Assembly: GCA_029865285.1 (NCBI GenBank)
Contig: JAOUHE010000020.1
Location: 1 to 17,601 of the forward strand
Reading direction: 5' to 3'
Length of the DNA stretch: 17,601 bases
Source of the DNA: Chloroflexota bacterium
Lineage (GTDB): Bacteria; Chloroflexota; Limnocylindria; QHBO01
The notes beneath the pieces are model-generated. The model was not told the DNA's origin. It saw only the letters and a program-made list of their open reading frames with translations, and ran no database searches. The position numbers and the translations under genes were made by a program. Positions 6,006 through 14,044 of the stretch are shown one piece after another. The first letter of the stretch is position 1, and each line of letters opens with the position of its first letter.

Positions 6006-8381
6006 CTACAGGAGCGACTCGGGATCCACGTCGATCGCGATACCGGCCGGGACGCGCTCCAGTGCCGCGGCTCGATCCGCCTCCCTTGCCGCGCGGACGA
6101 CCACCTGGAAGCGCCAGCGTCCCGCACGGCGCGGAACGTAGGACGGCAGCGGGCCGTGGACATCCACGCCGGGGATCTCCACCGCGGCGGCTGCCTCGCG
6201 GCCGCGCGACTCGGCGCGCTCCCGATTCGGGTCCGCCACCAGCAGGCGTGCAAGATGCGCCGCGGGCGGATAGCCGAGCAGCCTGCGGCGGACGAGCTCT
6301 TCGTCGGCGAACCCATCGACGTCGAGGCGGACCGCGGCGCGAACCGCGTAGTGGTCGGCGGCGTAGGTCTGGATGATCACTCGCCCCGGCTGTTCGCCGC
6401 GGCCGGCCCTGCCGGCGACCTGCGCCAGCAGCTGGAAGGTCCGCTCGGGAGCCAGGTAGTCGGGCAGGTTCAGCGTCACGTCGGCCGTCACCACTGCGGC
6501 CAGCGTGACGCTCGGCAGGTCCAGCCCCTTGGCCGCGAGTTGGGTGCCGACCAGGACGTCGACTTCGCCATCGCGGAACTGGTCGTACATGAGCTCGAAG
6601 CCGCGCCGCGCACCCAGCGTGTCGGAGTCCATCCGCGCCACCCGCAGGTGCGGAAAGCGGGCGCGCACCTCGGCCTCCACGCGCTGGGTGCCTGCGCCGA
6701 AGTAGCGGATGCGCAAGCTGCTGCAGGTCGGGCAACGTTCGGGCGGTGCGGCGGCCCGCCCACAGTGATGGCATCGCAGCTGGGACCCGGCCGAGTGGTA
6801 CACGAACGGCAGGTCGCAGTCGGGACAGCGCAGGCTGGTGCCGCAGTCGCGACACAGGACGAAGGTCGCCGAGCCGCGCCGATTCATGAGCAGGATCGCC
6901 TGTTCGCGCCCCCGCTGGAGACCCGCCAGCGCCTCGCTCAGCGACGCGGAGAAGATGGAACGATTCCCGGCGGCGAGCTCCGCCCGCAAGTCGACCAGCT
7001 CGATGCGCGGCGCCCGACCGACCCTCCGCTCGACGAGCCTGATGCGCTCAACCATGCCGCCGCGCGCCCGCGCCACGGTGGCCACGTCGGGCGTGGCAGT
7101 GCCGAGCATGACCCGCGCGCCCGTCAGGAGGCCCCGATGACGCGCCACCCAGCGTGCGTCGTAGCGCGGCGTGCGATCCGCCTTGTAGCCGCTCTCGTGC
7201 GACTCATCCACCACGATCAGGCGCAGATCGGCCAGCGGCGCGAAGACGGCCATTCGCGTCCCAACGACAACGCGAGCCCGCCCGTCGCGGATGCGCCACC
7301 ACGTGTCGTGACGCTCACCGGGTGCCAGGCCCGAGTGCAGCACGGCCAGCCGCTCCCCCACCAACGCAGCTACCCGGTCGGCGAGTTGGGGGACGAGGGA
7401 CAGCTCCGGCACCAACACGATCGCGCCACCTCCATCCGCGACCGCTTCCTCGATCGCCGCCAGGTACACGTCGGTCTTGCCGGCCGCGGCGACGCCCTCG
7501 AGGAGGAGTTCGCCTCCCGGCGGGAGCTCCCGAAGCGCGCGCAGTGCCCCTTCCTGCTCCGCAACCAGGGTGTGCCCTCGAGGAATGCCGCGGGGACGGT
7601 GCGCCAGTGGGTCGCGCTCGACCTGCTCCCAGCCAAGCTCGACCAGGCCGAGTGCCTCGAGGCGACGGGCGGGGGCAAGCAGCGCCGCAGGTTGCGATTC
7701 CATGCCGGCGGCGATCTCCGCCAGGGTGCGAGGATCGGCGTCCGCAGCGGCAAGCAGTGCCCGCTGCACCGCACCACGCGGTGGAGCGTGCTCGCCCGCG
7801 AGGCGCCGAATCGTCCGTACCCGGCGCGCTCGAAGATCAGGTGGGAGCAGTGACCAGTTGACGCGCAGGGCGCCTGCTCGGCGCAGCCGCTCCGCCGCGG
7901 CCGGTCCACTGCGACCCAGCGTGCGCCGCAGCGTTGCGTCGTCGATCGTGCCTGCGTCCGACGCGGCTGCCAGCAGCCCTTCGGGGAGTGCCGCCGGATC
8001 GACCACGACCCAGCTCCGCCGCAGACGCGACTCGAGCCCCGGCGGGAGCATGGCGGCCACGGTGGTACCGAGGGGTGAGCGGTAGTAGACGGCCATCGCT
8101 TCGGCAAGGTCGAGGAGGTCAGCGGTCAGCATCGGCTCCGACACGACCGCCTCGACGTCCCGCAGGTCGAGGTCCGGTTCATCGTCGGGAGCGCCGGCGA
8201 GCAGGTAGCCAAGGGCAAGACGTCGTCCATACGGGACCAGGAGCAGGGCGCCGGGGTCCGGTGCGCCGAGCGAGGTCGGAAGCCGGTAGGTGAACGCTCG
8301 TTCAGGGCGGTCGGCGACGGCCTCGACCGCGACCCGAACCACTTGCGCTTCGGCCGAGGCGGCCTCGTCGGCCACCGCCAT
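6006..8381 (-). CDS. priA: Primosomal protein N' (PriA), replication-restart helicase
   Basis: 791 residues. PriA recognises stalled forks and D-loops and reloads the replicative helicase. The N-terminal 3'-binding domain (about 13-110, with ERAFTYRLP and PYGRRLALGYL) is followed by a winged-helix-like region and the SF2 helicase core. Walker A is GVAAAGKT (296-303), where many family members have GVTGSGKT. The DExH box is DESH (392-395) instead of the usual DEEH. The eight zinc-binding cysteines are present at 510, 513, 519, 522, 537, 540, 550 and 553. Motif VI region QVAGRAGRGEQPGRVIIQT is intact, so an active ATPase is expected. The ATG shares one base with the gmk stop (TGATG). Confidence 0.94.
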   Translation of the reverse strand: MAVADEAASAEAQVVRVAVEAVADRPERAFTYRLPTSLGAPDPGALLLVPYGRRLALGYLLAGAPDDEPDLDLRDVEAVVSEPMLTADLLDLAEAMAVYYRSPLGTTVAAMLPPGLESRLRRSWVVVDPAALPEGLLAAASDAGTIDDATLRRTLGRSGPAAAERLRRAGALRVNWSLLPPDLRARRVRTIRRLAGEHAPPRGAVQRALLAAADADPRTLAEIAAGMESQPAALLAPARRLEALGLVELGWEQVERDPLAHRPRGIPRGHTLVAEQEGALRALRELPPGGELLLEGVAAAGKTDVYLAAIEEAVADGGGAIVLVPELSLVPQLADRVAALVGERLAVLHSGLAPGERHDTWWRIRDGRARVVVGTRMAVFAPLADLRLIVVDESHESGYKADRTPRYDARWVARHRGLLTGARVMLGTATPDVATVARARGGMVERIRLVERRVGRAPRIELVDLRAELAAGNRSIFSASLSEALAGLQRGREQAILLMNRRGSATFVLCRDCGTSLRCPDCDLPFVYHSAGSQLRCHHCGRAAAPPERCPTCSSLRIRYFGAGTQRVEAEVRARFPHLRVARMDSDTLGARRGFELMYDQFRDGEVDVLVGTQLAAKGLDLPSVTLAAVVTADVTLNLPDYLAPERTFQLLAQVAGRAGRGEQPGRVIIQTYAADHYAVRAAVRLDVDGFADEELVRRRLLGYPPAAHLARLLVADPNRERAESRGREAAAAVEIPGVDVHGPLPSYVPRRAGRWRFQVVVRAAREADRAAALERVPAGIAIDVDPESLL

Positions 8382-9019
8382 CAGACCCGGACTTGCCGGG
8401 GAGGCTCGCGCCGGGCCTCGGCCTGGATGATCTCCCAGATCTGCTCGGCCGCAGCCTCCGGATGCCCGGTCTCGTTGACGACCACGTAGTCGTAGTCCGC
8501 GCTCGACGCCATCTCGGCCTCCGCGTTGCGGCGGCGGATCGCCAGGCTCCGCTCGTCCTCCGAGCCGCGGGTCGCGAGTCGCAGGTCGAGGTCCTCGATC
8601 GACGGCGGCATGACAAAGATCAGCAGCGCATCAGGGACGAGCGCCCGAACCGAGCGAGCCCCCTGCGGATCGATGGTCAGGATGGCGTCGCGGCCCGCTG
8701 CCAGGATGCCGCGCACCTGCTCGATCGGGGTCCCGTACCACTGGCCGTGGACCTCCGCGTGCTCAAGGAGGCCATCGGTATCCCGCAGCCGGCCGAATTC
8801 GGCCTCGCTGAGGAAGTGGTAGTGGACCTTGTCCTCTTCGCCATTGCGGCGTGCCCGCGTGGTCGCCGTCACGATCGGCACCACCTGGGGCCTGTTCCGC
8901 GCCAGCTGCGCCACGATGGTGCTCTTCCCAACTCCCGATGGCCCCGAGACGACCACCAGCAGCGGGTTGGGGAAGACGAGTCGCTTTGCCGGCTCTTCGG
9001 CGTCGGGCGTCGGCGGCAT
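8381..9019 (-). CDS. gmk: Guanylate kinase
   Basis: 212 residues. It phosphorylates GMP (and dGMP) with ATP to GDP. The P-loop is SGPSGVGKST (25-34). TTRARRNGEEDKVHYHF is the GMP-binding block, GQWYGTP follows, and IDPQGA is the usual I(D)xQGA motif. An 18-residue N-terminal extension (MPPTPDAEEPAKRLVFPN) precedes the fold; no later start codon is clearly better. The start overlaps the stop of the pseudouridine synthase gene by one base and the stop overlaps the priA start by one base, so it is embedded in a coupled operon. gmk next to priA is a common arrangement, although usually rpoZ and coaBC lie between them and here they do not. Confidence 0.95.
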   Translation of the reverse strand: MPPTPDAEEPAKRLVFPNPLLVVVSGPSGVGKSTIVAQLARNRPQVVPIVTATTRARRNGEEDKVHYHFLSEAEFGRLRDTDGLLEHAEVHGQWYGTPIEQVRGILAAGRDAILTIDPQGARSVRALVPDALLIFVMPPSIEDLDLRLATRGSEDERSLAIRRRNAEAEMASSADYDYVVVNETGHPEAAAEQIWEIIQAEARREPPRQVRV

Positions 9020-10002
9020 CAGGGCGCCTCAACCATTGCGGCGCCGATGCCGACCGGGAGGCGGTCGCTGACGATGCCGCAGGCTGCGAGGGCACCGGCG
9101 AGCTCCGGCGGCAGTTCGCTCCAGGCGCGCATCGGCCGGTCGTCGACCGGGCGACGCAGCGTGAGGCCCGCTGCGTGCAGGAACTGGCGGCCGAGCCCGC
9201 CCGGGCCGACGCCACCGCCGTACCGCATGTCACCGGCGATCGGCAGGCCCAGAAAAGCCAGGTGCGCGCGCAGCTGGTGTGTTCGACCGGTCCGGGGTCG
9301 CAGGAGCAGCAGGGTGTAGCCGCTCCCGCTGGCGAGCGCCTCATAGTCGGTGACCGCCTCACGGCCACCGGCCACGACGGCCATCCGCTGACGATCCCGC
9401 GGGTCGCGGCCGACCGGAGCCTCGATCCTGCCGCGCGACGCGGGGGCGGCGCCCCGCACCAGCGCCAGGTATTCCTTCTCGATCGTTCGTTCGCCGAATT
9501 GCTGCATCAGGCTCGCCTGGGCGGCATCGGTCTTCGCCACCATCAGCAGACCCGAGGTCTCCTTGTCGAGCCGATGCACGATCCCCGGTCGTCCGACGCC
9601 GGCGATCGACCCGAGCGCCTCGCCGCGTTCGGCGGCCCTCCCCAGCAGGGCGTGGACGAGCGTGCCGGTCGCGTGGCCCGCGCTCGGATGGACGACCAGT
9701 CCGGCGGGCTTGTCAACGATCAGCATCGTCCCATCCTCGTACGCGATGCGCAGCGGAATCGATTCGGGAATCAGCGTCTCGTCGGGCGGAGCGGAGAGGG
9801 TCACGCTGAGCAGCTCCCCGCCACGAAGGCGATCCGACGCGCGGGCGCGGTGTCCATCGACCAGTGCGCGTCCATCGGTGATCAGTCGCTGGGCATGCGC
9901 CCGGCTGATCCCCGCCAGGGCGCTGGCCGCCAGGTCGAACCGGCCGGCCGTGGCAGGCCCGGTGACGATGCGCTCCTCGAGGGCGGGTGGACCTCCGCTC
10001 AC
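9019..10002 (-). CDS. RluD-family 23S rRNA pseudouridine synthase
   Basis: 327 residues. An N-terminal S4 RNA-binding domain (about 20-70: RFDLAASALAGISRAHAQRL) precedes the catalytic domain. The catalytic aspartate is D146 in RPGIVHRLDKETSGLLMVAK, the RluA/RluD signature. LIVDKPAGLVVHPS, RTGRTHQLRAHLAFLG and PIAGDMRYGG are further family blocks. Family members isomerise uridines in 23S rRNA. The S4 domain and the position after lspA favour RluD-type specificity (helix 69 in E. coli), but the target cannot be read from the sequence. The start is GTG at 10002 overlapping the lspA stop (GTGA), and lspA-rluD adjacency is widespread. Confidence 0.93.
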   Translation of the reverse strand: MSGGPPALEERIVTGPATAGRFDLAASALAGISRAHAQRLITDGRALVDGHRARASDRLRGGELLSVTLSAPPDETLIPESIPLRIAYEDGTMLIVDKPAGLVVHPSAGHATGTLVHALLGRAAERGEALGSIAGVGRPGIVHRLDKETSGLLMVAKTDAAQASLMQQFGERTIEKEYLALVRGAAPASRGRIEAPVGRDPRDRQRMAVVAGGREAVTDYEALASGSGYTLLLLRPRTGRTHQLRAHLAFLGLPIAGDMRYGGGVGPGGLGRQFLHAAGLTLRRPVDDRPMRAWSELPPELAGALAACGIVSDRLPVGIGAAMVEAP

Positions 10003-10508
10003 GCGGGGGCCTCGCGCCGGTCCGGATCGGCCAGGAAGAGGTAGATCACGAGTGCGCCGATCCCCAGCACGATCGACGAGTCGGCGACGTTGAAGGCGGG
10101 AAATCGGAGGTCGCCAAATCCGACCGATACGAAGTCGGTGACGTAGCCGAGCCGGAGGCGGTCGATGAAATTGCCGACCGTTCCGCCGAGCACGACGCCC
10201 AGCACCCCGTGGAGCCAGCTCGCTCGCTCCCGGAACGTTCGGTGGAAGTAGACGACCATCCCGAGCGCGATGACGGTGACCGCGATGAAGAGCAGGTTCC
10301 CTCCCTGGAAGAGGCTGAATGCGGCGCCGCGGTTCTGCGCGTGCCAGAGCTGCACCAGGTCTCCGATGACGGGCGCTCGCTCCCCCACCTCCAGGTTCGC
10401 GACGACGAGCGCCTTGGTCGCCTGGTCGGCGAGGATGATCCCGGCGGCGACCAGCAGCAGGATCACCGGTCGGGCGCGGCCGCCGGCTGGCGGCGCCTCA
10501 TCGGTCAT
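9999..10508 (-). CDS. lspA: Lipoprotein signal peptidase (signal peptidase II)
   Basis: 169 residues with four predicted membrane spans (about 14-34, 70-88, 98-115 and 141-160). It cleaves the signal peptide of diacylglyceryl-modified prolipoproteins. The aspartyl protease pair is D116 in GNFIDRLRLG and D143 in FNVADSSIVLG. ADQATK (27-32) and QNRGAAFSLF (58-67) complete the family motifs. The gene starts 27 bases after ileS, the conserved ileS-lspA order, with no clear Shine-Dalgarno in the gap. The DUF4015 lipoprotein encoded in this window is one potential substrate (inference). Confidence 0.95.
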   Translation of the reverse strand: MTDEAPPAGGRARPVILLLVAAGIILADQATKALVVANLEVGERAPVIGDLVQLWHAQNRGAAFSLFQGGNLLFIAVTVIALGMVVYFHRTFRERASWLHGVLGVVLGGTVGNFIDRLRLGYVTDFVSVGFGDLRFPAFNVADSSIVLGIGALVIYLFLADPDRREAPA

Positions 10509-10535
10509 GAGCCGATGGTACGCGATGGGGCCGCC

Positions 10536-13500
10536 TCAGGCGCGCCGGACCGCCAGGCGAAGCGATCCCCCATCGACCGCCATCTCCTCGGCCAGGTCGG
10601 CGTTGGGAAGCTCGGCGTCGGCGCCGATCTCCATGGCCGTCGCCAGGGTCTCGTCTGCCAGCCAGTCCCGATGCGCGAGCAGCCGCGCGACCGAGCCCTC
10701 GTCCCCGCCGATGGCCACGGCGATCCGGTCGGCAACCTCGTAGCCGGCCGCCTTGCGCATGTTCTGCAGGCGGTGGGCAACCTCGCGCGCCAGTCCCTCC
10801 GCCTCCAACCGGGGCGTAAGCACAGTGTCGAGCGCGACGAGCAGATCGCCATCCTCGGCCACCTCCAGGCCCTCTCGGGCGCGGGCCGTAAGCTGGAACG
10901 CATCGGCCTCCAGCACGATGCCGCCGACCTCGGCTCGCCCGTCATCGAGCAGCCGCCAGTCGCCCGAGCGTGCACCTGCCATCACCGCTCCCACCGCCGC
11001 TCCGTGGCGCGGACCGATGACCGGAAGGAGCGGATAGAGGGTGCGCTCGACCAGGTCTGACTCGTCGCCGAGCACCTCCAGCGCATGCGCGTTGAGCTCC
11101 TCGAGCACTTCGGCGACCAGCTCGGCGGCGACCGCCGGGTCGCTCGCGAAGGAGCGGGCGGCGGAGCTCGGCAGCTTCACGCGCACCGCCGCCAGCGGCT
11201 GCCGCGTCCGCAGGCCGGAGGCGGCTCGCGCCGTTCGGCCGAGGGCCACCACCCGCCGCGCCAGGGCGACCGCCGCGTCCACCTTGGGGGCTGCCCTCCC
11301 GGCGATCCTCTCCGGGAAGTCGGTGAGGTGCACGCTGTCCGGTGCGTCGGCATCGACCGCCGCCACCAGGTTCCGCCAGATCGCGTCGGAAAGATGCGGC
11401 ACGAACGGGGCCATGACCCGCACCAGCGTCGCGACCGCTTCGTGAAGCGTGGCATAGGCGGCGCGCTTGTCTGCGTCGAGCTCGCCTTTCCAGAAGCGCC
11501 GCCGGTTGCGGCGCACGTACCAGTTCGAGAGGTCCTCGACGAACGCCTCGATCGCGCGGGCGGCTGCCGCGGCATCGTATCCGTCGAGCGACGATCTGAC
11601 GCTCCCCACCAGGGCGTCGAGGCGCGAAAGGAGCCATCGGTCGAGCAGGGTTCGGGGCGCATCTCGATCGGCCTCCGATGGGGTCCAGCCGTCGATCCGT
11701 GCGTACGTCACCAGGAAGCCATAGGTGTTCCAGAGCGGCAGGAAGAAACGACGCACCACGTCGTGGCCCGGGCCGTACCCAAAGTTCAGGTTGACCGCCG
11801 GATTGGCCGCTGCGTACATCCAGCGCATCACGTCGGCGCCGATCTCCTCCGCGGCGTCGTCGAACCAGATCGCGTTGCCCTTGCTCTTGTGCATCTCCTC
11901 GCCGTGCTCGTCGTGCACGAGTGCGTAGCCGAAGAGCGTGCGCATCGGCGGCTCGTCGGTGATGACGGTGGACATCGTCAGGAGCGCGTAGAACCAGTTG
12001 CGGAACTGACCGGGGAACGACTCGGTCACAAAGTCAGCGGGAAACCATTGCGCCCACGAGTCGCGATCGTGGTTCCAGTCGAGCGTGCTGAAGGCGACAA
12101 TGCCCGCATCGAGCCACGGGTTGCCGACATCGGAGATCCTGCGGGTCGCCGTGCCGCACGACCGGCACGCGATCTGCACCGCGTCGATCCACGGCTTGTG
12201 CGGCGAGTGCCCGTCGAACTCGTCCCAGCCTGACACCGCCCGATCGCGCAGCTCGTCGTGCGAGCCGATCACCTCCCAGTTCCCGCATGCCTCGCACTCC
12301 CAGATCGGCAGCGCCAGGCCGTAGTAGCGCTTCTTGCTGATCATCCAGTCGCTCATGTTGCGAAGCCAGTCGATCTCCCGCTCCTCCAGGCCGATCCCGT
12401 CGGGGAGCCAGCGGACCTTCCTGGTCACCGCGCTGATCGGCGCGCGCAACGGGTCCATGGCGATGAACCACTCATCGACGAGCCGGAAGACCAGCTGGGT
12501 GCTGCAGCGCCAGCAGACCGGGTAGTGGTGCAGGTAGCGCTCCTTCGCCGCCAGCAGCCCCTTGCGCTCGAGATCGGCGGCGATCTCCAGCGGCAGCTCA
12601 CGATCCTCGTCATGCGTGGCACCGGCATACCGGCCCGTCTGCCAGCCGTAGCCATCGCGGAAGATCCCGGCCTCGTCGATCGGGTCGAGCACCGCCAGGC
12701 CGAGCGCCTTCGACAGCGCGAAGTCCTCCTGGCCGCATCCGGGAGCGATGTGCACGATCCCGGTCCCCTCCTCGTCCGAAACCTCGTCCCAGGCGATCAC
12801 GCGGTGCTCGACGCCGGCCTGCACCGGCAACTCGTCATACGGCCCCGTGTAGGTCAGGCCGATCAGCTCGCTGCCCGGCGCCTCGGACAGGACCGCCCCC
12901 TTCGGGGCGACACGCCCCTTTGACCCCCGCGAGACCCACCAGCGTCGCCCGCCCTCGCCCTCCACCAACTGATAGGTCAGCTGGGGGTGGACGGCGGCCG
13001 CAACATTGCTCGACAGGGTCCACGGGGTGGTGGTCCACACCAGCAGGTCCTCGCCGCCGTGGCCGGGAGAGGTGATCGGCAGTCGGACGGTCAGCGAGAG
13101 GTGGCGCAGTTCGCGATACCCCTCGGTGGCGATCTCCTGGTTCGACAGGCCGGTGCCGCAGCGCGGGCACCATGGCATCACGTCGTGGCCCTTGTAGATG
13201 AGCCCGCGCTCCTGGCACGTCTTCAGGAACGCCCAGATCGAATAGTTGTTCTCATCGGAGTTCGTGTAGTAGGAGTTCTCCCAGCGCATCCACATGCCGA
13301 GGCGCTGGCTCTGCTCGGTGATCCGGTCCGCGAACTTCTGCACCCGCGCCTTGCAGAACTCCACGAAGCGATCGACGCCGTACGTCTCGATGTCACGCTT
13401 GCTGGTGAAACCGAGCTCCCTCTCGGCCTCGACCTCGATCCACAGACCCTGGCAGTCGAACCCGTTCTGATACCGCTGCCGTTCCCCGAGCATCGAGTGG

Positions 13501-13715
13501 TAGCGGATGTACAGATCCTTGTACGTCCGCCCCCACGCGTGGTGCACGCCCATCGGGTTGTTGGCGGTGATCGGTCCATCCAGGAACGAATAGCGGCGCT
13601 CCGACTCCTCGTTGCGGGCCAGGTAGCGCTCCTCGGTGCGTGCCTCGCGCCAGACCTCGATCTGCTCGCGCTCGAGCGCCGCAACGTCCAGCTTGTTCGA
13701 TACCGGTTTGAACAC
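10536..13715 (-). CDS. ileS: Isoleucyl-tRNA synthetase (divergent subfamily)
   Basis: 1059 residues from GTG 13715. It charges tRNA-Ile and edits misactivated valine. The HIGH region reads GVHHAWGRTYKD (GVHH at 56-59) and KMSKS reads EMHKSKGN (607-614), with the second His and the catalytic Lys kept. The CP1 editing site is intact: WTTTPWTL (227-234) and GTGIVHIAPGCGQED (317-331). Several CxxC pairs (PWCPRCG, VCWRCS, CEACG, CRSCG) suggest zinc sites. The anticodon-binding domain begins near LSNWYVRRNRRRFW, and a C-terminal domain is present. The open frame extends 50 codons upstream, but those codons lie in the T-box leader, and GTG 13715 has GGAG 5 bases ahead. ValRS was considered; the leader specifier and the WTTTPWTL context favour isoleucine. 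Confidence 0.92.
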   Translation of the reverse strand: MFKPVSNKLDVAALEREQIEVWREARTEERYLARNEESERRYSFLDGPITANNPMGVHHAWGRTYKDLYIRYHSMLGERQRYQNGFDCQGLWIEVEAERELGFTSKRDIETYGVDRFVEFCKARVQKFADRITEQSQRLGMWMRWENSYYTNSDENNYSIWAFLKTCQERGLIYKGHDVMPWCPRCGTGLSNQEIATEGYRELRHLSLTVRLPITSPGHGGEDLLVWTTTPWTLSSNVAAAVHPQLTYQLVEGEGGRRWWVSRGSKGRVAPKGAVLSEAPGSELIGLTYTGPYDELPVQAGVEHRVIAWDEVSDEEGTGIVHIAPGCGQEDFALSKALGLAVLDPIDEAGIFRDGYGWQTGRYAGATHDEDRELPLEIAADLERKGLLAAKERYLHHYPVCWRCSTQLVFRLVDEWFIAMDPLRAPISAVTRKVRWLPDGIGLEEREIDWLRNMSDWMISKKRYYGLALPIWECEACGNWEVIGSHDELRDRAVSGWDEFDGHSPHKPWIDAVQIACRSCGTATRRISDVGNPWLDAGIVAFSTLDWNHDRDSWAQWFPADFVTESFPGQFRNWFYALLTMSTVITDEPPMRTLFGYALVHDEHGEEMHKSKGNAIWFDDAAEEIGADVMRWMYAAANPAVNLNFGYGPGHDVVRRFFLPLWNTYGFLVTYARIDGWTPSEADRDAPRTLLDRWLLSRLDALVGSVRSSLDGYDAAAAARAIEAFVEDLSNWYVRRNRRRFWKGELDADKRAAYATLHEAVATLVRVMAPFVPHLSDAIWRNLVAAVDADAPDSVHLTDFPERIAGRAAPKVDAAVALARRVVALGRTARAASGLRTRQPLAAVRVKLPSSAARSFASDPAVAAELVAEVLEELNAHALEVLGDESDLVERTLYPLLPVIGPRHGAAVGAVMAGARSGDWRLLDDGRAEVGGIVLEADAFQLTARAREGLEVAEDGDLLVALDTVLTPRLEAEGLAREVAHRLQNMRKAAGYEVADRIAVAIGGDEGSVARLLAHRDWLADETLATAMEIGADAELPNADLAEEMAVDGGSLRLAVRRA

Positions 13716-13720
13716 GATCG

Positions 13721-13724
13721 CTCC
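13721..13724 (-). promoter_or_regulatory. Ribosome-binding site fixing the ileS start
   Basis: GGAG, followed by a 5-base spacer (CGATC) and GTG at 13715. It lies 11 bases beyond the end of the leader hairpin and is not itself inside that stem. This rejects the upstream ATG at 13865 as the start. Confidence 0.65.
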
Positions 13725-13735
13725 AGATAGCACGA

Positions 13736-13761
13736 ATCCCGCCCCAGACCCGGGACGGGAT
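13736..13761 (-). promoter_or_regulatory. Hairpin competing with the T-box antiterminator
   Basis: The minus strand forms ATCCCGTCCC (13761-13752), loop GGGTCT, GGGGCGGGAT (13745-13736): ten pairs with one G-U. Its left arm contains the right-hand strands of both antiterminator helices, so the two structures exclude each other. No U-run follows (TCGTGCTATC), so it is not a canonical intrinsic terminator, and its right arm stops 11 bases short of the Shine-Dalgarno. Confidence 0.65.
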
Positions 13762-14000
13762 CTCACTCCCGCGGTACCACCCGCGCTTGACCGATGCCGG
13801 TCGCCCGGCTTCGATCCACTCGCATCGCCCTGGCATCGGGGGCGAACCCGGGAGGCGTTACGCACGGCAGTTTGCCGCTTGGCACCTCCGGCTCGGGAGG
13901 GATCGCTGCCGCCTCGTGCCCGCCCGCTCGCACCCTCCGGGCTCGCTACATGGGCTCGATGCCGGCGACTGCGCTGGCTCCGTCACGGCCGTCTTCGACT
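13736..14000 (-). promoter_or_regulatory. T-box riboswitch (isoleucine) controlling ileS
   Basis: The 329-base gap before ileS holds a T-box leader that senses uncharged tRNA-Ile. The conserved T-box sequence is GGGTGGTACCGCGG (core TGGTACCGCG at 13779-13770). The antiterminator folds as CGGG (13783-13780), a 7-base bulge TGGTACC that would pair with tRNA NCCA, GCGGGA, loop GTGAGA, TCCCGT, CCCG (13754-13751). Stem I is visible: GGAG/CTCC, then an internal loop whose 3' side AGCGATCC holds the specifier codon ATC (13903-13901), helix GTCGCC/GGCGGC, an AGCGA bulge region, and distal helix GCCCG/CGGGC with loop GAGGGTGCGAG. A stem III candidate pairs CCGATGCC (13839-13832) with GGCATCGG (13798-13791). 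The helices were drawn by hand from base pairing. Confidence 0.9.
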
Positions 14001-14008
14001 GTCCGCGG

Positions 14009-14038
14009 ATCGTGGCAGCGCAGACCGCGCTTTGTCAA
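14009..14038 (-). promoter_or_regulatory. Promoter of the ileS T-box leader
   Basis: A perfect -35 TTGACA (14038-14033), an 18-base spacer and a weaker -10 CACGAT (14014-14009). Predicted start near 14002, so the leader would be about 285 bases long and begin just before stem I. It lies 7 bases after the stop codon of the upstream gene. Confidence 0.6.
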
Positions 14039-14044
14039 TCTGAC

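Noticed and set aside
5971..6855. N-terminal extension of the def frame
   Set aside because: It runs through priA in another frame, and conserved deformylase sequence begins exactly at ATG 5970.
5970..7853. Long plus-strand open frame (627 codons) opposite priA
   Set aside because: It is a shadow of the well-supported PriA coding sequence, is rich in Arg/Ala/Gly/Gln as expected for antisense of GC-rich genes, and has no recognisable domain or Shine-Dalgarno. The same holds for other long plus-strand frames at 391-1113, 3558-4730, 8851-10044, 11085-12233 and 13787-15118.
13716..13865. Fifty-codon N-terminal extension of ileS
   Set aside because: It overlaps the T-box and antiterminator sequence, does not resemble IleS, and a GGAG-preceded GTG sits at 13715.
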